A stretch of DNA of 64,000 bases from Bradyrhizobium ottawaense (GCF_002278135.3 NZ_CP029425.2:1054001-1118000), one strand, 5' to 3'. Numbered from the stretch's first letter, positions 1 to 9,138 are shown. Numbers and translations: made by a program. Notes: generated by a model from the sequence alone, not told the origin.

Positions 1-1
1 G

Positions 2-3000
2 CTCGACGACAAAAAATCGCTGTCTCAAGATGCGCGCGAGTTCAGCGGAGAGGGTGAGCCCTGGAAACTTCTTACAGCAATAGGTCATCTCCGAAATTCG
101 CAGTCGACCGGCGAAGTCGTGCCGATCACACGCCACGTTGAGGTAAATCCTTATCAGCAGGACGCGGAACTCATCAAAGAGTACCAAAACGAAGTAGCGT
201 CAGAGATGGGCAAGAGGGATGCAACCGCTCTTCGCAATTTCAGCGACTACCTGCGTGACAACAACAAGAAGGGTATTGTTGGTCGGCTTCGCGGCGAGTT
301 GTTAAATGAAGATGTTAAGAGCTATAAGAAAGTCTCCGCTTTTCGTTCGAAAATCGGTGTCGCGCTGGATCGTCTCCGAAAATCGTCGGCCGGCGCTAAG
401 GCGATGGATCTCGAGCGCAATATTGATCCCGAAGACGCGGCCCTGAAGGAGTCGAGGCAGGTCGGCGACGCCGCTGCGCAGCACAGTTCGTCGCAGAAAG
501 CTGGCAGTTGGCCAGAGGAATTGCTTCCTGCGGAAGGCCATGATCAGAATTTGCTTTTGGGGCCGATGGACGAACCCGGCGCGTCGTCCTCGGCGCCGCA
601 GCCGACTCAGTCAACTGGGATTTTGAGAGGGAGGAGGAGACGGCCTCTTTATCCCGAGGATGCTGCCCTTATTTCGGGGCTTGAGAAGGCCCTCATCAAG
701 GGCGGGGCCGCCGAAGGCACCGCCAAGGACCATGTACGTACTCTTCTCAGCTTTGGCCAGAGGCTCTACGCAAATAACAAAGATCCCATTGCTGCTCGGC
801 TCGACGACGAAAAGTCACTGACCGCTGATGCGCGCGAGTTGTTCGAAAAGCGTCCCGCGACACTCCATAGGGCAATAGACCATCTCAGGACCTCGCGGTC
901 GACGGGCGGAATCGTGCCGATCGCAGGCCGCACTGAGTTGCATCCTTATCCCCAGGACGCGGCACTCATCAAAGAGTACAAAAACGAAGTAGCGACAGAT
1001 GCCGGCAAGAGGGATGCAACTGCTCTTCGCAATTTCAGCGACTACCTGCGTGACAACAACAGGCCGGGCATTGCTGCTGGGCTCGGCACGTCGTTTGATG
1101 GAGATGTCGAGAGCTATAGGAAGGTCGCCGGTGCTGATTCCAGGATTGGTGCCGCACTGGCTCGTCTCCGAAAATCGCAGGCCGGCGCTGAGGCGATGGA
1201 GCACGAGCGCCATATTGATCCCGAAGAGGCGGCCCTGAGGGAGTCGAGGCGGGTCGGCGACGCCGCTGCGCAGCACATTGCGTCGCAGAAGGGTGGCAGT
1301 TGGCCAGAGGAATTGCTTCCTGCGGAAGGCCATGATCAGGATTTGCTTTTGGGGCTGATGGATGAACCCGGCCCGTCGTCCTCGGCGCCGCAGTCGGCTC
1401 AGTCAACTTGGATTGTGATAGGGAAGAGGAAGCAGCCTCTTTATTCCGTGGATGCTCCCCTTATTTCGGGGCTTGAGAGGGCCCTCATCAAGGGCGGGTT
1501 CAGCAAATCCGCTGCCGAGCAGCACGGAGGTTCCCTTCGTAGCTTTAGCCGTTGGCTTTTCGCAAAAGAAAAACCGAGCATTCGTGATCGGCTCGACAAT
1601 AAGTCGCTGACCGATGGCGGTGAGGTGCTCGAGTTCACCGGAGAGGGTAATCCAAAGAGACTCGTTCAGGCAATCGACTATCTCCGGACCTTGCGGTCGA
1701 CGGGCGAAGTGCCGATCTCACGACGCGCTAAGCTGAATCCTCACCCCCAGAACGTGGCCTTTATCAATCCCGAAGACACGGTACTGATGGAGCCGAGGCG
1801 CGTCGACGCCGCCGCTGCGCAGCACAGCGCGTCGCAGGAAACTGGCCGTCGGCCAGAGGAGCTTCCCGCGGAAGGCCGCGATCAGGATTTGCTTTTGGGG
1901 CTGATGGACGAACCCCGCTCGTCGTCATCTCTCGAGCCAGCCGCGCGCCATGACCAGGCACCGGATCCCGGAGAGCCCGACCGCCAGCAGTCCCCGGACG
2001 AGCCGATGGCTGCGCTTGCCAGGAGCAACCGCCTGCCAAGCGAGGAGGTCCTCATCAACGATGAGCATGACACAGCTGAGTTGAGGCCAGCGAAGAGGCA
2101 GAGGACCCTAAACAATCCGCAAGGCGTTGCCGGCGAGCGGCAGCTGAGCGAGATCGCCAATTCAGGCGGCCAGCCGACACCGGCGCCTACCCATCAACAG
2201 GGTACGTCGTCATGGGAGACGCAGCCGATGCTGCTGCGGAGCGGCTACGAAGATGTCACGGCGCCGCATGCGGTCGCGATGTACGTCGGGGGCGCCGCTG
2301 CGCAGCACAGCGCGCGGCAGCGAGCTGTCAGTCGGCCATTGGTCCTCCCGGAAGGTTACGATCAGGATCTGCGCTTAATGGTGGAAGACGGCCCATCGTG
2401 GCCCGAGGTTCCTCCTGAGCAGGCGCAGGACATAGTCCAAGCTGGGCAGGAACCTGCCCGGCCGACCGTGGAAGCAGCGCCAACGCACTCTGCCAGGGCT
2501 CGCTCAAATACCTACGGCGGTATTGAGGTGTCGTTTAATCCGAATTCGCCCGCATCATTTGAGTTGCGTGACAATGCTTGGAGCCCGGCGCCTGGCTTTC
2601 CGCCGCCGTTTGCCGGGCCGGTACCGGGGCATCACCAGGGCGCTCAACAGCTCGGCTCGCCGCAGGGGCTTTCTCCGGTGTCCGCCCACTCGGACGATGA
2701 CGCTTTGGCGTGGTTGAGCGAGGAGCTTGCGCGGCAGATGCAAGAACCGGCATCACCATCAACTGCCAGGGCTCAGGATCTCTATCGTGGATTTGAGGCA
2801 CTCCTTGATCCGGATGTGGCCGAGTTGGATGACAGTGCTCACTTTGCGCCAGCGCCTTCTGCCAGGGCTTGCTCAGACACCTACGGCGGTCTTGAGGTAT
2901 CGTTTAATCCGAATTCGCCCACATCATTTGAGTTGCGCGACAATGCTTGGAGCCGGGCGCCTGGCTTTCCGCCGCCGTTTGCCGGGCCGGTACCGGGGCA

Positions 3001-3955
3001 TCACCAGGGCGCTCGACAGCTCGGCTCGCCGCAGGGGCTTTCTCCGGTGTCCGCCCACTCGGACGATGACGCTTTGGCGTGGTTGAGCGAGGAGCTTGCG
3101 CGGCAGATGCAAGAACCGGCATCACCATCAACTGCCAGGGCTCAGGATCTCTATCGTGGGTTTGGGGCACTGCTTGATCCGGATGCGGCCGAGTTGGATG
3201 ACAGTGCTCACTTTGCGCCAGCGCCTTCTGCCAGGGCTCGTTCAGACACCTACGACGGTCTTCCATTGGTTGATCTGACCGCGCCCGCACCGTCCCCATT
3301 GCGCGACGATATCGTGCGGCGGTTTCCGATCACCTCCTCCGATGCTCAGATCGGGGCGTTGAATCCGATAGCCTTGTCCCATAACCGCGGGCTGGTGCTC
3401 GAGGACACGGAATGGCTGGGCGACGAGCATATCCTCAGGGATTACCAGCTTCAGGAGCTGGATTTGCAGAGGAGCGATTCGGATCTCGCCGCCCGGACGC
3501 GGTTCGTAGATCCCCTCGAAGCGCTGCGGCTGCGCCTGGGCGCGGAGAGCGACGTGCTACGCGTATTCCATCGCATCGTCCATGATCGGCGTGATAACGA
3601 TACAGCCGACTTCCTGTTGCTGCCAGTGAACGATGCCAGTGCTACGGACCGCGGCAGGCATTGGTCGCTGCTGTTCGTTGATCGCAGCAACCGGCAACGG
3701 CCTGTCGCCTATCACTACGATTCCTACGGGAGATACAACGAGACGCATGCAAGACAACTCGCAGAAAGGCTGAACCTCGCCCTGCAGCCCGCCGGCATGG
3801 CCCAGCAGCAGAACACTTGTGATTGCGGCGTCTTTGTCGTGGACGGCACGCGGGAGCTGGTTAGGCAATTGGCGCAAGGACGGGAGCCAGACCAGCTGAA
3901 CCTCAGCAACGTCGTTGCCAATCGGCAGGCACTGCAAGCGCGACTCAGGGGTTGA
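2..3955 (+). CDS. nopD: NopD/XopD-like type III effector, SUMO protease (C48), N-terminus outside window
   Basis: The reading frame is already open at base 2, and the first 39 codons match the internal repeats, so the real start lies left of the window and the GTG at 119 is not it. The C-terminal ~200 residues form a Ulp1/C48 cysteine peptidase: His in RHWSLLF (about residue 1220 counted from base 2), Asp in YHYDSYG (about 1240) and Cys in TCDCGVF (about 1275), with the upstream Gln of the oxyanion hole. In this family (XopD, NopD) the enzyme is injected into plant cells and removes SUMO from host proteins. The first ~600 residues hold three diverged copies of a ~165-residue module (ALIKEY, RNFSDYLRDNN, AAAQH, EELLPAEGHDQ), followed by a Pro/Ser/Glu-rich linker with a perfect two-fold duplication. 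An LRLRL stretch fits an EAR-type LxLxL motif. Function is inferred from family; secretion signal and tts box are not visible. Confidence 0.9.
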   Translation, partial: LDDKKSLSQDAREFSGEGEPWKLLTAIGHLRNSQSTGEVVPITRHVEVNPYQQDAELIKEYQNEVASEMGKRDATALRNFSDYLRDNNKKGIVGRLRGELLNEDVKSYKKVSAFRSKIGVALDRLRKSSAGAKAMDLERNIDPEDAALKESRQVGDAAAQHSSSQKAGSWPEELLPAEGHDQNLLLGPMDEPGASSSAPQPTQSTGILRGRRRRPLYPEDAALISGLEKALIKGGAAEGTAKDHVRTLLSFGQRLYANNKDPIAARLDDEKSLTADARELFEKRPATLHRAIDHLRTSRSTGGIVPIAGRTELHPYPQDAALIKEYKNEVATDAGKRDATALRNFSDYLRDNNRPGIAAGLGTSFDGDVESYRKVAGADSRIGAALARLRKSQAGAEAMEHERHIDPEEAALRESRRVGDAAAQHIASQKGGSWPEELLPAEGHDQDLLLGLMDEPGPSSSAPQSAQSTWIVIGKRKQPLYSVDAPLISGLERALIKGGFSKSAAEQHGGSLRSFSRWLFAKEKPSIRDRLDNKSLTDGGEVLEFTGEGNPKRLVQAIDYLRTLRSTGEVPISRRAKLNPHPQNVAFINPEDTVLMEPRRVDAAAAQHSASQETGRRPEELPAEGRDQDLLLGLMDEPRSSSSLEPAARHDQAPDPGEPDRQQSPDEPMAALARSNRLPSEEVLINDEHDTAELRPAKRQRTLNNPQGVAGERQLSEIANSGGQPTPAPTHQQGTSSWETQPMLLRSGYEDVTAPHAVAMYVGGAAAQHSARQRAVSRPLVLPEGYDQDLRLMVEDGPSWPEVPPEQAQDIVQAGQEPARPTVEAAPTHSARARSNTYGGIEVSFNPNSPASFELRDNAWSPAPGFPPPFAGPVPGHHQGAQQLGSPQGLSPVSAHSDDDALAWLSEELARQMQEPASPSTARAQDLYRGFEALLDPDVAELDDSAHFAPAPSARACSDTYGGLEVSFNPNSPTSFELRDNAWSRAPGFPPPFAGPVPGHHQGARQLGSPQGLSPVSAHSDDDALAWLSEELARQMQEPASPSTARAQDLYRGFGALLDPDAAELDDSAHFAPAPSARARSDTYDGLPLVDLTAPAPSPLRDDIVRRFPITSSDAQIGALNPIALSHNRGLVLEDTEWLGDEHILRDYQLQELDLQRSDSDLAARTRFVDPLEALRLRLGAESDVLRVFHRIVHDRRDNDTADFLLLPVNDASATDRGRHWSLLFVDRSNRQRPVAYHYDSYGRYNETHARQLAERLNLALQPAGMAQQQNTCDCGVFVVDGTRELVRQLAQGREPDQLNLSNVVANRQALQARLRG
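2491..3228 (+). repeat. Two tandem 369-bp in-frame repeats inside the effector gene
   Basis: Copy 1 covers 2491-2859 and copy 2 covers 2860-3228; a partial third copy starts at 3229 (TGCCAGGGCTCG then diverges). The unit is 123 codons (begins ARxxTYGG, contains FELRDNAW, AWLSEELARQMQ and AELDDSAHFAPAP). The copies differ at only a few bases, which points to recent duplication or gene conversion. Confidence 0.95.
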
Positions 3956-4065
3956 TGTCGCCGTGGGCGGACCCTCGCGGCGCTTCTCTTTGAGCTTGAA
4001 TGACGGCTGGAAGAAGTTCACCAGCAGGCGCGCCGCGGCGTAGAGACGTGCCATCACGCGGGCCG
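3950..4065 (-). pseudogene. Transposase C-terminal scrap (NFFQPSFKLK type)
   Basis: On the minus strand the frame reads RLYAAARLLVNFFQPSFK and LKEKRREG, the pattern seen near the C-terminus of integrase-core transposases of rhizobial insertion sequences. There is no start, no catalytic region and no terminal repeat, so it is a scrap left between the effector gene and the ParB-like remnant. The family cannot be fixed from this length. Confidence 0.5.
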
Positions 4066-4290
4066 TCTCGCCCCCGTCGAAGCGCCCGTATCCGACGAGC
4101 CGCCGGACCACCGACAGCGCGATGCGGTTGTCGGCAAGGGCGAGCGCGCGACGCTGCGCTTCGGAAAGACCGGTCAGCTGACCGGCGCCTCGAGGAGACC
4201 GAGCTTTCGCGCGGCCAGGTATCGGCCTTCGCCCGCGATGATCGTGCCATCGCTGTCGACGAGCAGCGGGTACCGTCAAGTTAACGAATT
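4066..4290 (-). pseudogene. ParB-like nuclease domain remnant
   Basis: Minus-strand translation gives PLLVDSDGTIIAGEGRYLAA and then RKLGLLEAPVS before a stop, and in the next frame LTGLSEAQRRALALADNRIA. Together these are the two halves of a ParB/Srx N-terminal domain (the GEGR motif and the ALxxADN motif), joined by a frameshift. The stop falls in a 16-bp palindrome CCGGTCAGCTGACCGG. Such domains occur in phage and plasmid ParB-like methyltransferase/regulator proteins. Neither the start nor the rest of the protein is present, so it is non-functional. Confidence 0.6.
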
Positions 4291-4385
4291 GCAGCGGCCG
4301 AGGGGTAGACGACCGGCATGCCGACCGCCCGGGACCCTCTTTATCGCCGCCATCGCTTCCCATCGGAAGTGATCAGCTATGCCGT

Positions 4386-4650
4386 TTGGTTGTATTTCCG
4401 GTTTCCCAGCGGCTCATGAAGAAGCTCTTGAAATCCGCCGGCACGCCGCCGCGCGTGATGATCACGGACAAGCGTTCGCACGGCGCTGCGAGGGCGAAGA
4501 TGGGCTTTTTCGTCGAACATCGCCAGCACAGAGCTCTCAACAATCGGGCTGAGAATTCTCATCAGCCGACGCGGCAACGCGGCGGATCATGAAGCGTTTC
4601 AAATCGTCCCGTCAGGCTCAACGGTTTCTGTCACTTCACGTTCCAGGCAT
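4386..4650 (+). pseudogene. IS6-family transposase fragment
   Basis: The frame reads RLMKKLLKSAGTPPRVMITD, GAARAKMGF, VEHRQHRALNNRAENSHQPT, the C-terminal half of an IS6-family DDE transposase (the NNRAENSHQPTR block carries the last catalytic Glu). A second, longer damaged copy of the same element lies at 27214-27745 and matches it closely, including the following MKRFKSS segment. A few bases are missing relative to that copy (TDKRSHG versus TDKLRSYG), and the N-terminal half is gone. Confidence 0.8.
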
Positions 4651-4689
4651 CGTAAGTGGATCCGTAATCCCCGGGAAATTGACGAAACC

Positions 4690-4947
4690 TCAGACTCTCT
4701 CCTCAGCAGAGGTGTATCCGCGCCTGCGCTTGGCGCGCTCCAGCCGTCCGAATGCTTCGCCCGCTTCAGCGCTGGCATCGAAAGTCTGCACCATCGTCTG
4801 GCCGGTCGTGCCGATCCGGCCCCAGTCGCGGATCAGCGAGACCCCGCCGAACAAGGTCGGTTGGATCGAAAGCAAGTAAAACCGCCGCATGTTGCGGGTG
4901 GTGTCGATGCGGCGAAGGTGAAGCGGCCCTAGCTTAAGGTTCGGCAT
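4690..4947 (-). CDS. WGR domain protein
   Basis: A short protein of about 85 residues starting MPNLKLGPLHLRRID. It carries the WGR core (NMRRFYLLSIQPTLFGG, IRDWGRIGTTGQT, then a conserved GEAFGRLERAKRRRGY tail). WGR domains are thought to bind nucleic acid; single-domain versions like this are common in alpha-proteobacteria and their role is unknown. A start 12 codons further upstream is possible, but MPNLKLGPL is the usual start in this family. No operon partner is visible. Confidence 0.8.
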   Translation of the reverse strand: MPNLKLGPLHLRRIDTTRNMRRFYLLSIQPTLFGGVSLIRDWGRIGTTGQTMVQTFDASAEAGEAFGRLERAKRRRGYTSAEERV

Positions 4948-5516
4948 GCATGGATTCTCGCTTCCTGTGGAAGCGAGGTCCAATGCTTTCTATGAATCGA
5001 TCAGGGCCAAACGATTCATTCTCTCGCTACATCAATTGCACCAGGCGGGTGTCTTCGGACTGTGGCGATGATGTGGAGGCTCCACGGCCCGATTTGAACC
5101 CCACCGTCTCGCGGCAAAACCGAGACCGCAGTCTGAACTGATCGAGAAGCTCACTGAATCGCGCCGGAGCTAGGTCCAAGCATTGTCGATCCAGCAGCCT
5201 CAGCAAGGTTTGAAAGCTGACTAGGTGACATCGGTGCAGCCGTTGAGCGATCGACGGAGCAATTGCGGACGAACGGGAAATCGAAGTCCGGACACGGGTG
5301 AATTATGGAATGACACCCGGGCACTTCTTTGCCGGTGCTGCTGCAGAGAATCAAGCGCGCGATGTGGTCGGACATCGCCGACCTGCGTCTGGCAGCCCGA
5401 CCAACCTTATGGGGTGTTGAAGAAGCGCGCGGCCTCTTAAAGGCCGCATTCTCTGTGGTAGGGCAGTATCTGAAAGCGCGTATGGCCGCGCAACCTGAGG
5501 CGAGAGGAGGATTCCG
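4948..5516. other. 569-bp stretch without a supported gene
   Basis: Open frames here (for example 5329-5607 plus, 5151-5594 minus) overlap one another, have no recognisable domain and no convincing ribosome-binding site. The piece GTCAGCTTTC on the minus strand near 5212-5221 resembles the first half of a tts box, but the second half is missing. Nothing else is visible. Confidence 0.5.
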
Positions 5517-5738
5517 ATGTTCGAGGCTAAAGACTATCGCGTGTGCTGCCATCACTTTGTCACCCCGACCGACCGCGCCGTCTACCCGGCGCAAGAGCCC
5601 TTACTAACCTACTCTGAGGCCCTCCGGCAGGTGCAGACCGAGCAGGCCAAGGGCTACATGGTGGCCTGGGTCATCGATCGCACCGGAGCAGGCGCCACCA
5701 ATGAGATTGGTGGTTCGAACGCATCGGTTCGACGTTGA
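5517..5738 (+). CDS. Small hypothetical protein
   Basis: A 73-residue frame with a strong ribosome-binding site (GAGAGGAGG six bases before the ATG). It begins MFEAKDYRVCCHHFVTPTDR and contains a helical stretch LTYSEALRQVQTEQAKGYMV, then VAWVIDRTG. It resembles no family that I recognise. The last 15 residues are low-complexity and overlap a different open frame that looks more protein-like (see 5705-5881), so the 3' end may be frameshifted. Confidence 0.5.
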   Translation: MFEAKDYRVCCHHFVTPTDRAVYPAQEPLLTYSEALRQVQTEQAKGYMVAWVIDRTGAGATNEIGGSNASVRR

Positions 5739-5881
5739 TCGTAAGCGCAGCTCTGGCCCTTGGATTGGCGCTTGACGTCTGTTTTGATTACGGTGTGAGC
5801 CGGCACGGCTTCCACTTTTCCGACAACGTTGACGCTGGCCTCAAGCGCCTGCCTGTCGTCGAACCACTTTTTAGAGCTTGA
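5705..5881 (+). other. Possible small membrane ORF or displaced 3' end
   Basis: Reading from base 5705, just after a TGA, the frame gives DWWFERIGSTLIVSAALALG, a hydrophobic segment LALDV, and a tail ending VVEPLFRA before TGA at 5879. It has the look of a single-span membrane protein but has no ATG; it may be the real C-terminal part of the preceding ORF after a frameshift. Confidence 0.25.
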
Positions 5882-6262
5882 TCACATGATCGCAGCCGCG
5901 CCGAAGATCGAAGAGGCTGCAATGCCGTTTCCACGCCGAGTCACAAGCAGAAGAAACTCAACCAGGACTCGCGCTGGTCAGCGTCATCAGAAACTGTGCA
6001 CGCTCGACAGGACGATCGAGCCAGTGCGTCGAGGTCTATTCCTGCATAGGAGGACGCGGCGAGGCGGCGGGAAAGTTGGAAGGTTGGGATCCAGCAAGGT
6101 CCCGATTCGCGCGCTGTACCTCGGCGGTCCCAAACACGAGGACGCAGAGAGGTCTGTTTTGGGCGCGGGATTTTGGCTGGGACACGAGCCCGTCAGAGCG
6201 TTGCCGCCGCCGCTCTGAAATGGTCGGGAAACCTTCCGATCGTGCGAGACTCTTATCTAACC
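5882..6262. other. Intergenic stretch, nothing supported
   Basis: Open frames on both strands are Arg/Pro-rich shadows without start signals or domains. No repeat or structured RNA was recognised. Confidence 0.4.
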
Positions 6263-6607
6263 TCACTTGTGATCCGCTCCCCTCGAGACTTTTGGAAGAT
6301 ATCCCAACTGCCGTTCCAGAGCAGCTAAGGTTCGACGGGCCGAATCCAATCTCGCAGTCGCCTCGACCAGGTCGGCCCATGTTTTATCCGACCGTGCAAC
6401 CGCCGTGGAGCCGGTCTCAAACAGGTTGTTGTTGAGATGCGGGGCCGCTTCGCCTCGCAGGGCACGCTCCAAATCGAGCAGGGTGCTCGTCAGCGCTCGA
6501 TGCGCGCACGCGTCCTCTCGTTCCAGGTTTTCCGCCACGTCGAGCGCCGCACGATAGTGTCGTATCGCTGCAACGACTCTGCTCTCGAGGTCGGGCTCAT
6601 CGCTCAT
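6263..6607 (-). CDS. Hypothetical coiled-coil protein
   Basis: A 114-residue protein starting MSDEPDLESRVVAAIRHYRA with GGAGAG ten bases upstream; the frame stays open further upstream but the added part is Ser/Arg-rich and has no start signal. Almost the whole chain is predicted helical with heptad-like spacing (YRAALDVAENLEREDA, LLDLERALRG, ATARLDSARRTLAALERQLG). No catalytic motif is visible. It is a plausible cytoplasmic small protein of unknown role, oriented away from the IS66 element that begins 60 bp beyond its start. Confidence 0.55.
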   Translation of the reverse strand: MSDEPDLESRVVAAIRHYRAALDVAENLEREDACAHRALTSTLLDLERALRGEAAPHLNNNLFETGSTAVARSDKTWADLVEATARLDSARRTLAALERQLGYLPKVSRGADHK

Positions 6608-6763
6608 CTGCTTTTCTCTCCACGAATCTTTGAGCAATTTGTGTCGGTCTGAACGAGCAAAAATTGTAAGCGGAGCTTTTCTCCCATTTGATTGACTGGT
6701 TTCGCTTCGGCTTTCGCTCTGCGATCCTTGGCTTGTCAGAGAGCCGAGAGGAGACTGAAGGCG

Positions 6764-7162
6764 ATGGAACAATCGGGGGAGGAAGCCGAAGCTGATGGCT
6801 TTGTGGGGAAGCTTACGCGCCGGACGCGTTCTGGATGCCGGTTATGGTCTGCGGAGATCAAGGGGCGCGCTGTTTTCGAGAGCATGAAGCCCGACGCCCG
6901 GGTATGTGATGTCGCACGGCGTTATGGTGTGAAGGCCCAGCAGTTGACGACGTGGCGCAGATTGGCGCGTGCTGGCCGGCTCGCATTGGTCACGGACGAC
7001 GCGGCGGATTTCGTGTCGATCGAGCTGAGCGATCCAGTGGCGTCAGGCAAGAGCGAGGGGCCCGTCGAGATTACGATTGGCAAGGTTTCGGTCCGCCTGG
7101 ATGCGGACGTGTCGGCGGTGCGGATCGCGGAGATCGTGACTGCGATCGAGCGCGGCGCATGA
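6764..7162 (+). CDS. tnpA: IS66 TnpA (Orf1)
   Basis: A 132-residue protein with an N-terminal helix-turn-helix (SAEIKGRAVFESMKPDARV, CDVARRYGVKAQQLTTWRR), the accessory DNA-binding protein of IS66 elements. The ATG at 6764 is preferred over the upstream ATG at 6692 because the family starts near here and the upstream extension overlaps the terminal repeat. Its stop overlaps the tnpB start as ATGA (7159-7162), the usual translational coupling in IS66. Confidence 0.85.
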   Translation: MEQSGEEAEADGFVGKLTRRTRSGCRLWSAEIKGRAVFESMKPDARVCDVARRYGVKAQQLTTWRRLARAGRLALVTDDAADFVSIELSDPVASGKSEGPVEITIGKVSVRLDADVSAVRIAEIVTAIERGA

Positions 7163-7515
7163 TCATTCCGGCGCAGGGACTGCGGATTGTGCTTGCTGTG
7201 CGTCCTGTTGACTTCCGGTGCGGGCACGACGCGCTGGCCGGTCTTGTGCAAAACACGCTTGGGCTCGATCCGCATTCGGGCCTGATCGTGGTTTTTCGTT
7301 CGAAGCGCGCCGACCGGCTGAAGATTTTGCTATGGGACGGCACGGGCCTCGTTTTGGTCTACAAGCGCCTTGGCCGCGATGGTCGTTTCGAGTGGCCGCA
7401 GATCAGCGACGGCGTCATGCATCTGACGCGCGTGCAGTTCGAAGCGCTGTTTGAAGGGCTGAACTGGAAGCGAGTGGGCGAACGGATTGTCGCGACGCCA
7501 GCTGCGGCGAACTGA
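7159..7515 (+). CDS. tnpB: IS66 TnpB (Orf2)
   Basis: A 118-residue protein of the IS66 Orf2 family: starts MIIPAQGLRIVLAVRPVDFR, has the GHDALAGLVQNTLGLDP block and the conserved WDGTGLVLVYKRLGRDGRF core, and ends after the LTRVQFEALFEGLNWKR segment. Length and order are normal. The role of Orf2 in transposition is not known in detail. The gene looks intact, but the element cannot move because tnpC is destroyed. Confidence 0.9.
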   Translation: MIIPAQGLRIVLAVRPVDFRCGHDALAGLVQNTLGLDPHSGLIVVFRSKRADRLKILLWDGTGLVLVYKRLGRDGRFEWPQISDGVMHLTRVQFEALFEGLNWKRVGERIVATPAAAN

Positions 7516-7568
7516 CTCAGACCCGACAACCTGTTTCGCGCGGGGCTTTGGGATGATAGCTTGCGGAT

Positions 7569-7772
7569 GTGCCGCCGTCCCCCATTGATCCCGCCCGTCT
7601 TGCAGCGCTGCCCGCCGATTTGCGCGCGCTCTTCCGCGCGCAGGAAGCGATGATTGAAGCCGAGCGTCGTCGCGCAGACGATGAATGCTCGGCGCGCCTT
7701 CATGTCGAGAGTGAACTGGCTGCGTCCAAAGAGAGCGTCGAACGCCTCGAACTGCTCGTGAAGGAGTACGAG
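7569..7772 (+). pseudogene. tnpC: IS66 TnpC, N-terminal part
   Basis: The frame PPSPIDPARLAALPADLRAL, FRAQEAMIEAERRRADDE, ASKESVERLELLVKEYER is the coiled N-terminal region of IS66 TnpC. It breaks at 7773 exactly where the terminal repeat AGAGCTGGCCCC of an IS3 element starts. The C-terminal part is at 9139-9378; the catalytic DDE middle (several hundred residues) is missing from both sides. Confidence 0.85.
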
Positions 7773-7918
7773 AGAGCTGGCCCCGGTTGTTTGGACAGCG
7801 CCCCGCTGGATTTAAGTGGATTCCTGCCGGGTTATGCTGAACGCGGGGCTTTACGATTTTGTCGTTGCGTCGGGAGGGCGTAGCCCGACCAGAGCGACGA
7901 CAAAATCGTCGGCGACGG

Positions 7919-8745
7919 TCATGCGGCCATCACCATAGCTTGCGTGCCGAAGTAAGCCTCGTCGGGCGTGCGCCCGTCAAGGCTCGAGTGAGGGCGTCCC
8001 TGATTGTAGAAGGCCAGATACTTGGCAATTGACGCTCGCGCCTCGGACACGCTGTCGTAGGCGCGGAGATAAACTTCTTCGTATTTGACCGTGCGCCAGA
8101 GCCGCTCGACAAACACGTTGTCGCGCCAGGCGCCCTTGCCGTCCATGCTGATGGCGATCTTCGCGTCCAGCAGCACATCGGTGAACTCGAGGCTGGTGAA
8201 CTGGCTGCCTGATCCGTGTTGAAAATCTCGGGCCTGCCGTGCTTCGCCAACGCCTCCTGGACCGCTTGGACGCAGAAGGCCGCCTCCATTGTGATCGAGA
8301 CGCGATGGGCCAGGACCCGTCGGCTGAACACATCGACGACCGCCGCGAGATAGACGAAGCCACGCCGCATCGGAATGTAGGTGATGTCCATTGCCCACGC
8401 ATGGTCGGGCCGCTCGATCTTCAATCCGCGCAACAGGTACGGGTAGATCTTGTGACCCGGAGCCGGCTTGCTCGTGTTCGGGCGACGATAGACCGCCTCG
8501 ATCCCCATGCGCTTCATCAGCGTCGCGATGTGGCGGCGACCGGCGTATACCCCCTCCCGCCGCAGCAACGATCGCAGCATACGCGCTCCCGCGAAGGGAT
8601 AATCGAGATGCAGCTCATCGAGCCGACGCATCAAGGCAAGGTCCTCGGCCGAAACTGGCCGAGGTTCATAGTAGACCGTGCTGCGAGCCAGCTTCAGGAC
8701 CTTCGCCTGGCGCACGATAGAAAGATCATGACCGCGGTCGATCAT
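7919..8745 (-). pseudogene. IS3 orfB transposase, copy A, frameshifted
   Basis: Starts MIDRGHDLSIVRQAKVLKLA and contains the IS3 HTH_21 region and the rve catalytic core (WAMDITYIPM first Asp; FNTDQGSQFTS region second Asp; the RLWRTVKYEEVYL block with the last Glu). A missing C near 8209 (CTGCCTGATCC, where copy B has CTGCCCTGATCC) shifts the frame in the middle of the core, so the protein is split. Start overlaps the orfA stop (ATGA). Confidence 0.9.
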
Positions 8746-9047
8746 CGCTTTGCGCTCAGCAGGCCCGCCTTGGTGAGCGCGCCGGACAAAAAATCGTTTT
8801 CCAACGCCAGCTCGCCGATCTTGGCATGTAACGCCTTCAAATCGACCGGCGTCTCGGCCGATGTCTTGTCATGCCCAAACACGCCGGCGGCGCCTTCCAG
8901 GAGCTGGTTTTTCCAGATCGTGATCTGGTTCGGATGAACATCAAACAGTTGCGCCAGCTCCGCCAGTGTCTTGTCTCCTTTGACCGCAGCCAAAGCAACC
9001 TTCGCCTTGAATGCCGGAGAATGCGTCCGGCGGCTCTTCTTCGTCAT
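8742..9047 (-). CDS. IS3 orfA, copy A
   Basis: A 101-residue protein starting MTKKSRRTHSPAFKAKVALA with a helix-turn-helix (LAELAQLFDVHPNQITIWK) and a C-terminal leucine-rich helix (LKALHAKIGELALENDFLSG). These are the DNA-binding and multimerisation parts of IS3 OrfA. The frame extends upstream to 9101, but MTKKSRR is the normal start. Essentially identical to the orfA of copy B. Confidence 0.85.
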   Translation of the reverse strand: MTKKSRRTHSPAFKAKVALAAVKGDKTLAELAQLFDVHPNQITIWKNQLLEGAAGVFGHDKTSAETPVDLKALHAKIGELALENDFLSGALTKAGLLSAKR

Positions 9048-9138
9048 CTTCGCTCCTGATTCGCAGCAAGAATCCTCGCCGCTGTCAGGCAGAAAATCCA
9101 CTCAAGCTACTGTCCGAATTTGCGGGGCCAGCTCTCTC

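Larger units (their letters stand above)
7773..9135 (-). mobile_element. IS3-family element, copy A
   Basis: Ends are inverted repeats AGAGCTGGCCCCGG (left) and CGGGGCCAGCTCT (right). The element carries orfA and orfB on the minus strand. No 3-bp target duplication is seen (GAG on the left, CTC on the right), which fits an IS3-adjacent deletion that removed the middle of tnpC. A second copy, with a clean GCC duplication, occupies 20548-24510. Confidence 0.85.

Noticed and set aside
815..1406. Long minus-strand frames opposite the effector
   Set aside because: They mirror the internal repeats of the effector gene and are shadows of GC-rich coding sequence.
4170..4186. Palindrome CCGGTCAGCTGACCGG as an operator
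   Set aside because: It lies inside the decayed ParB-like reading frame with no adjacent gene start, so a regulatory role is unsupported.
5085..5115. GATTTGAACCCC resembling a tRNA T-loop complement
   Set aside because: No acceptor or anticodon stem can be built around it, so neither a tRNA nor an attachment site is supported.
5205..5225. Minus-strand GTCAGCTTTC as a tts box
   Set aside because: The second AGCT half and the downstream C are missing and no effector-like gene follows on that strand.
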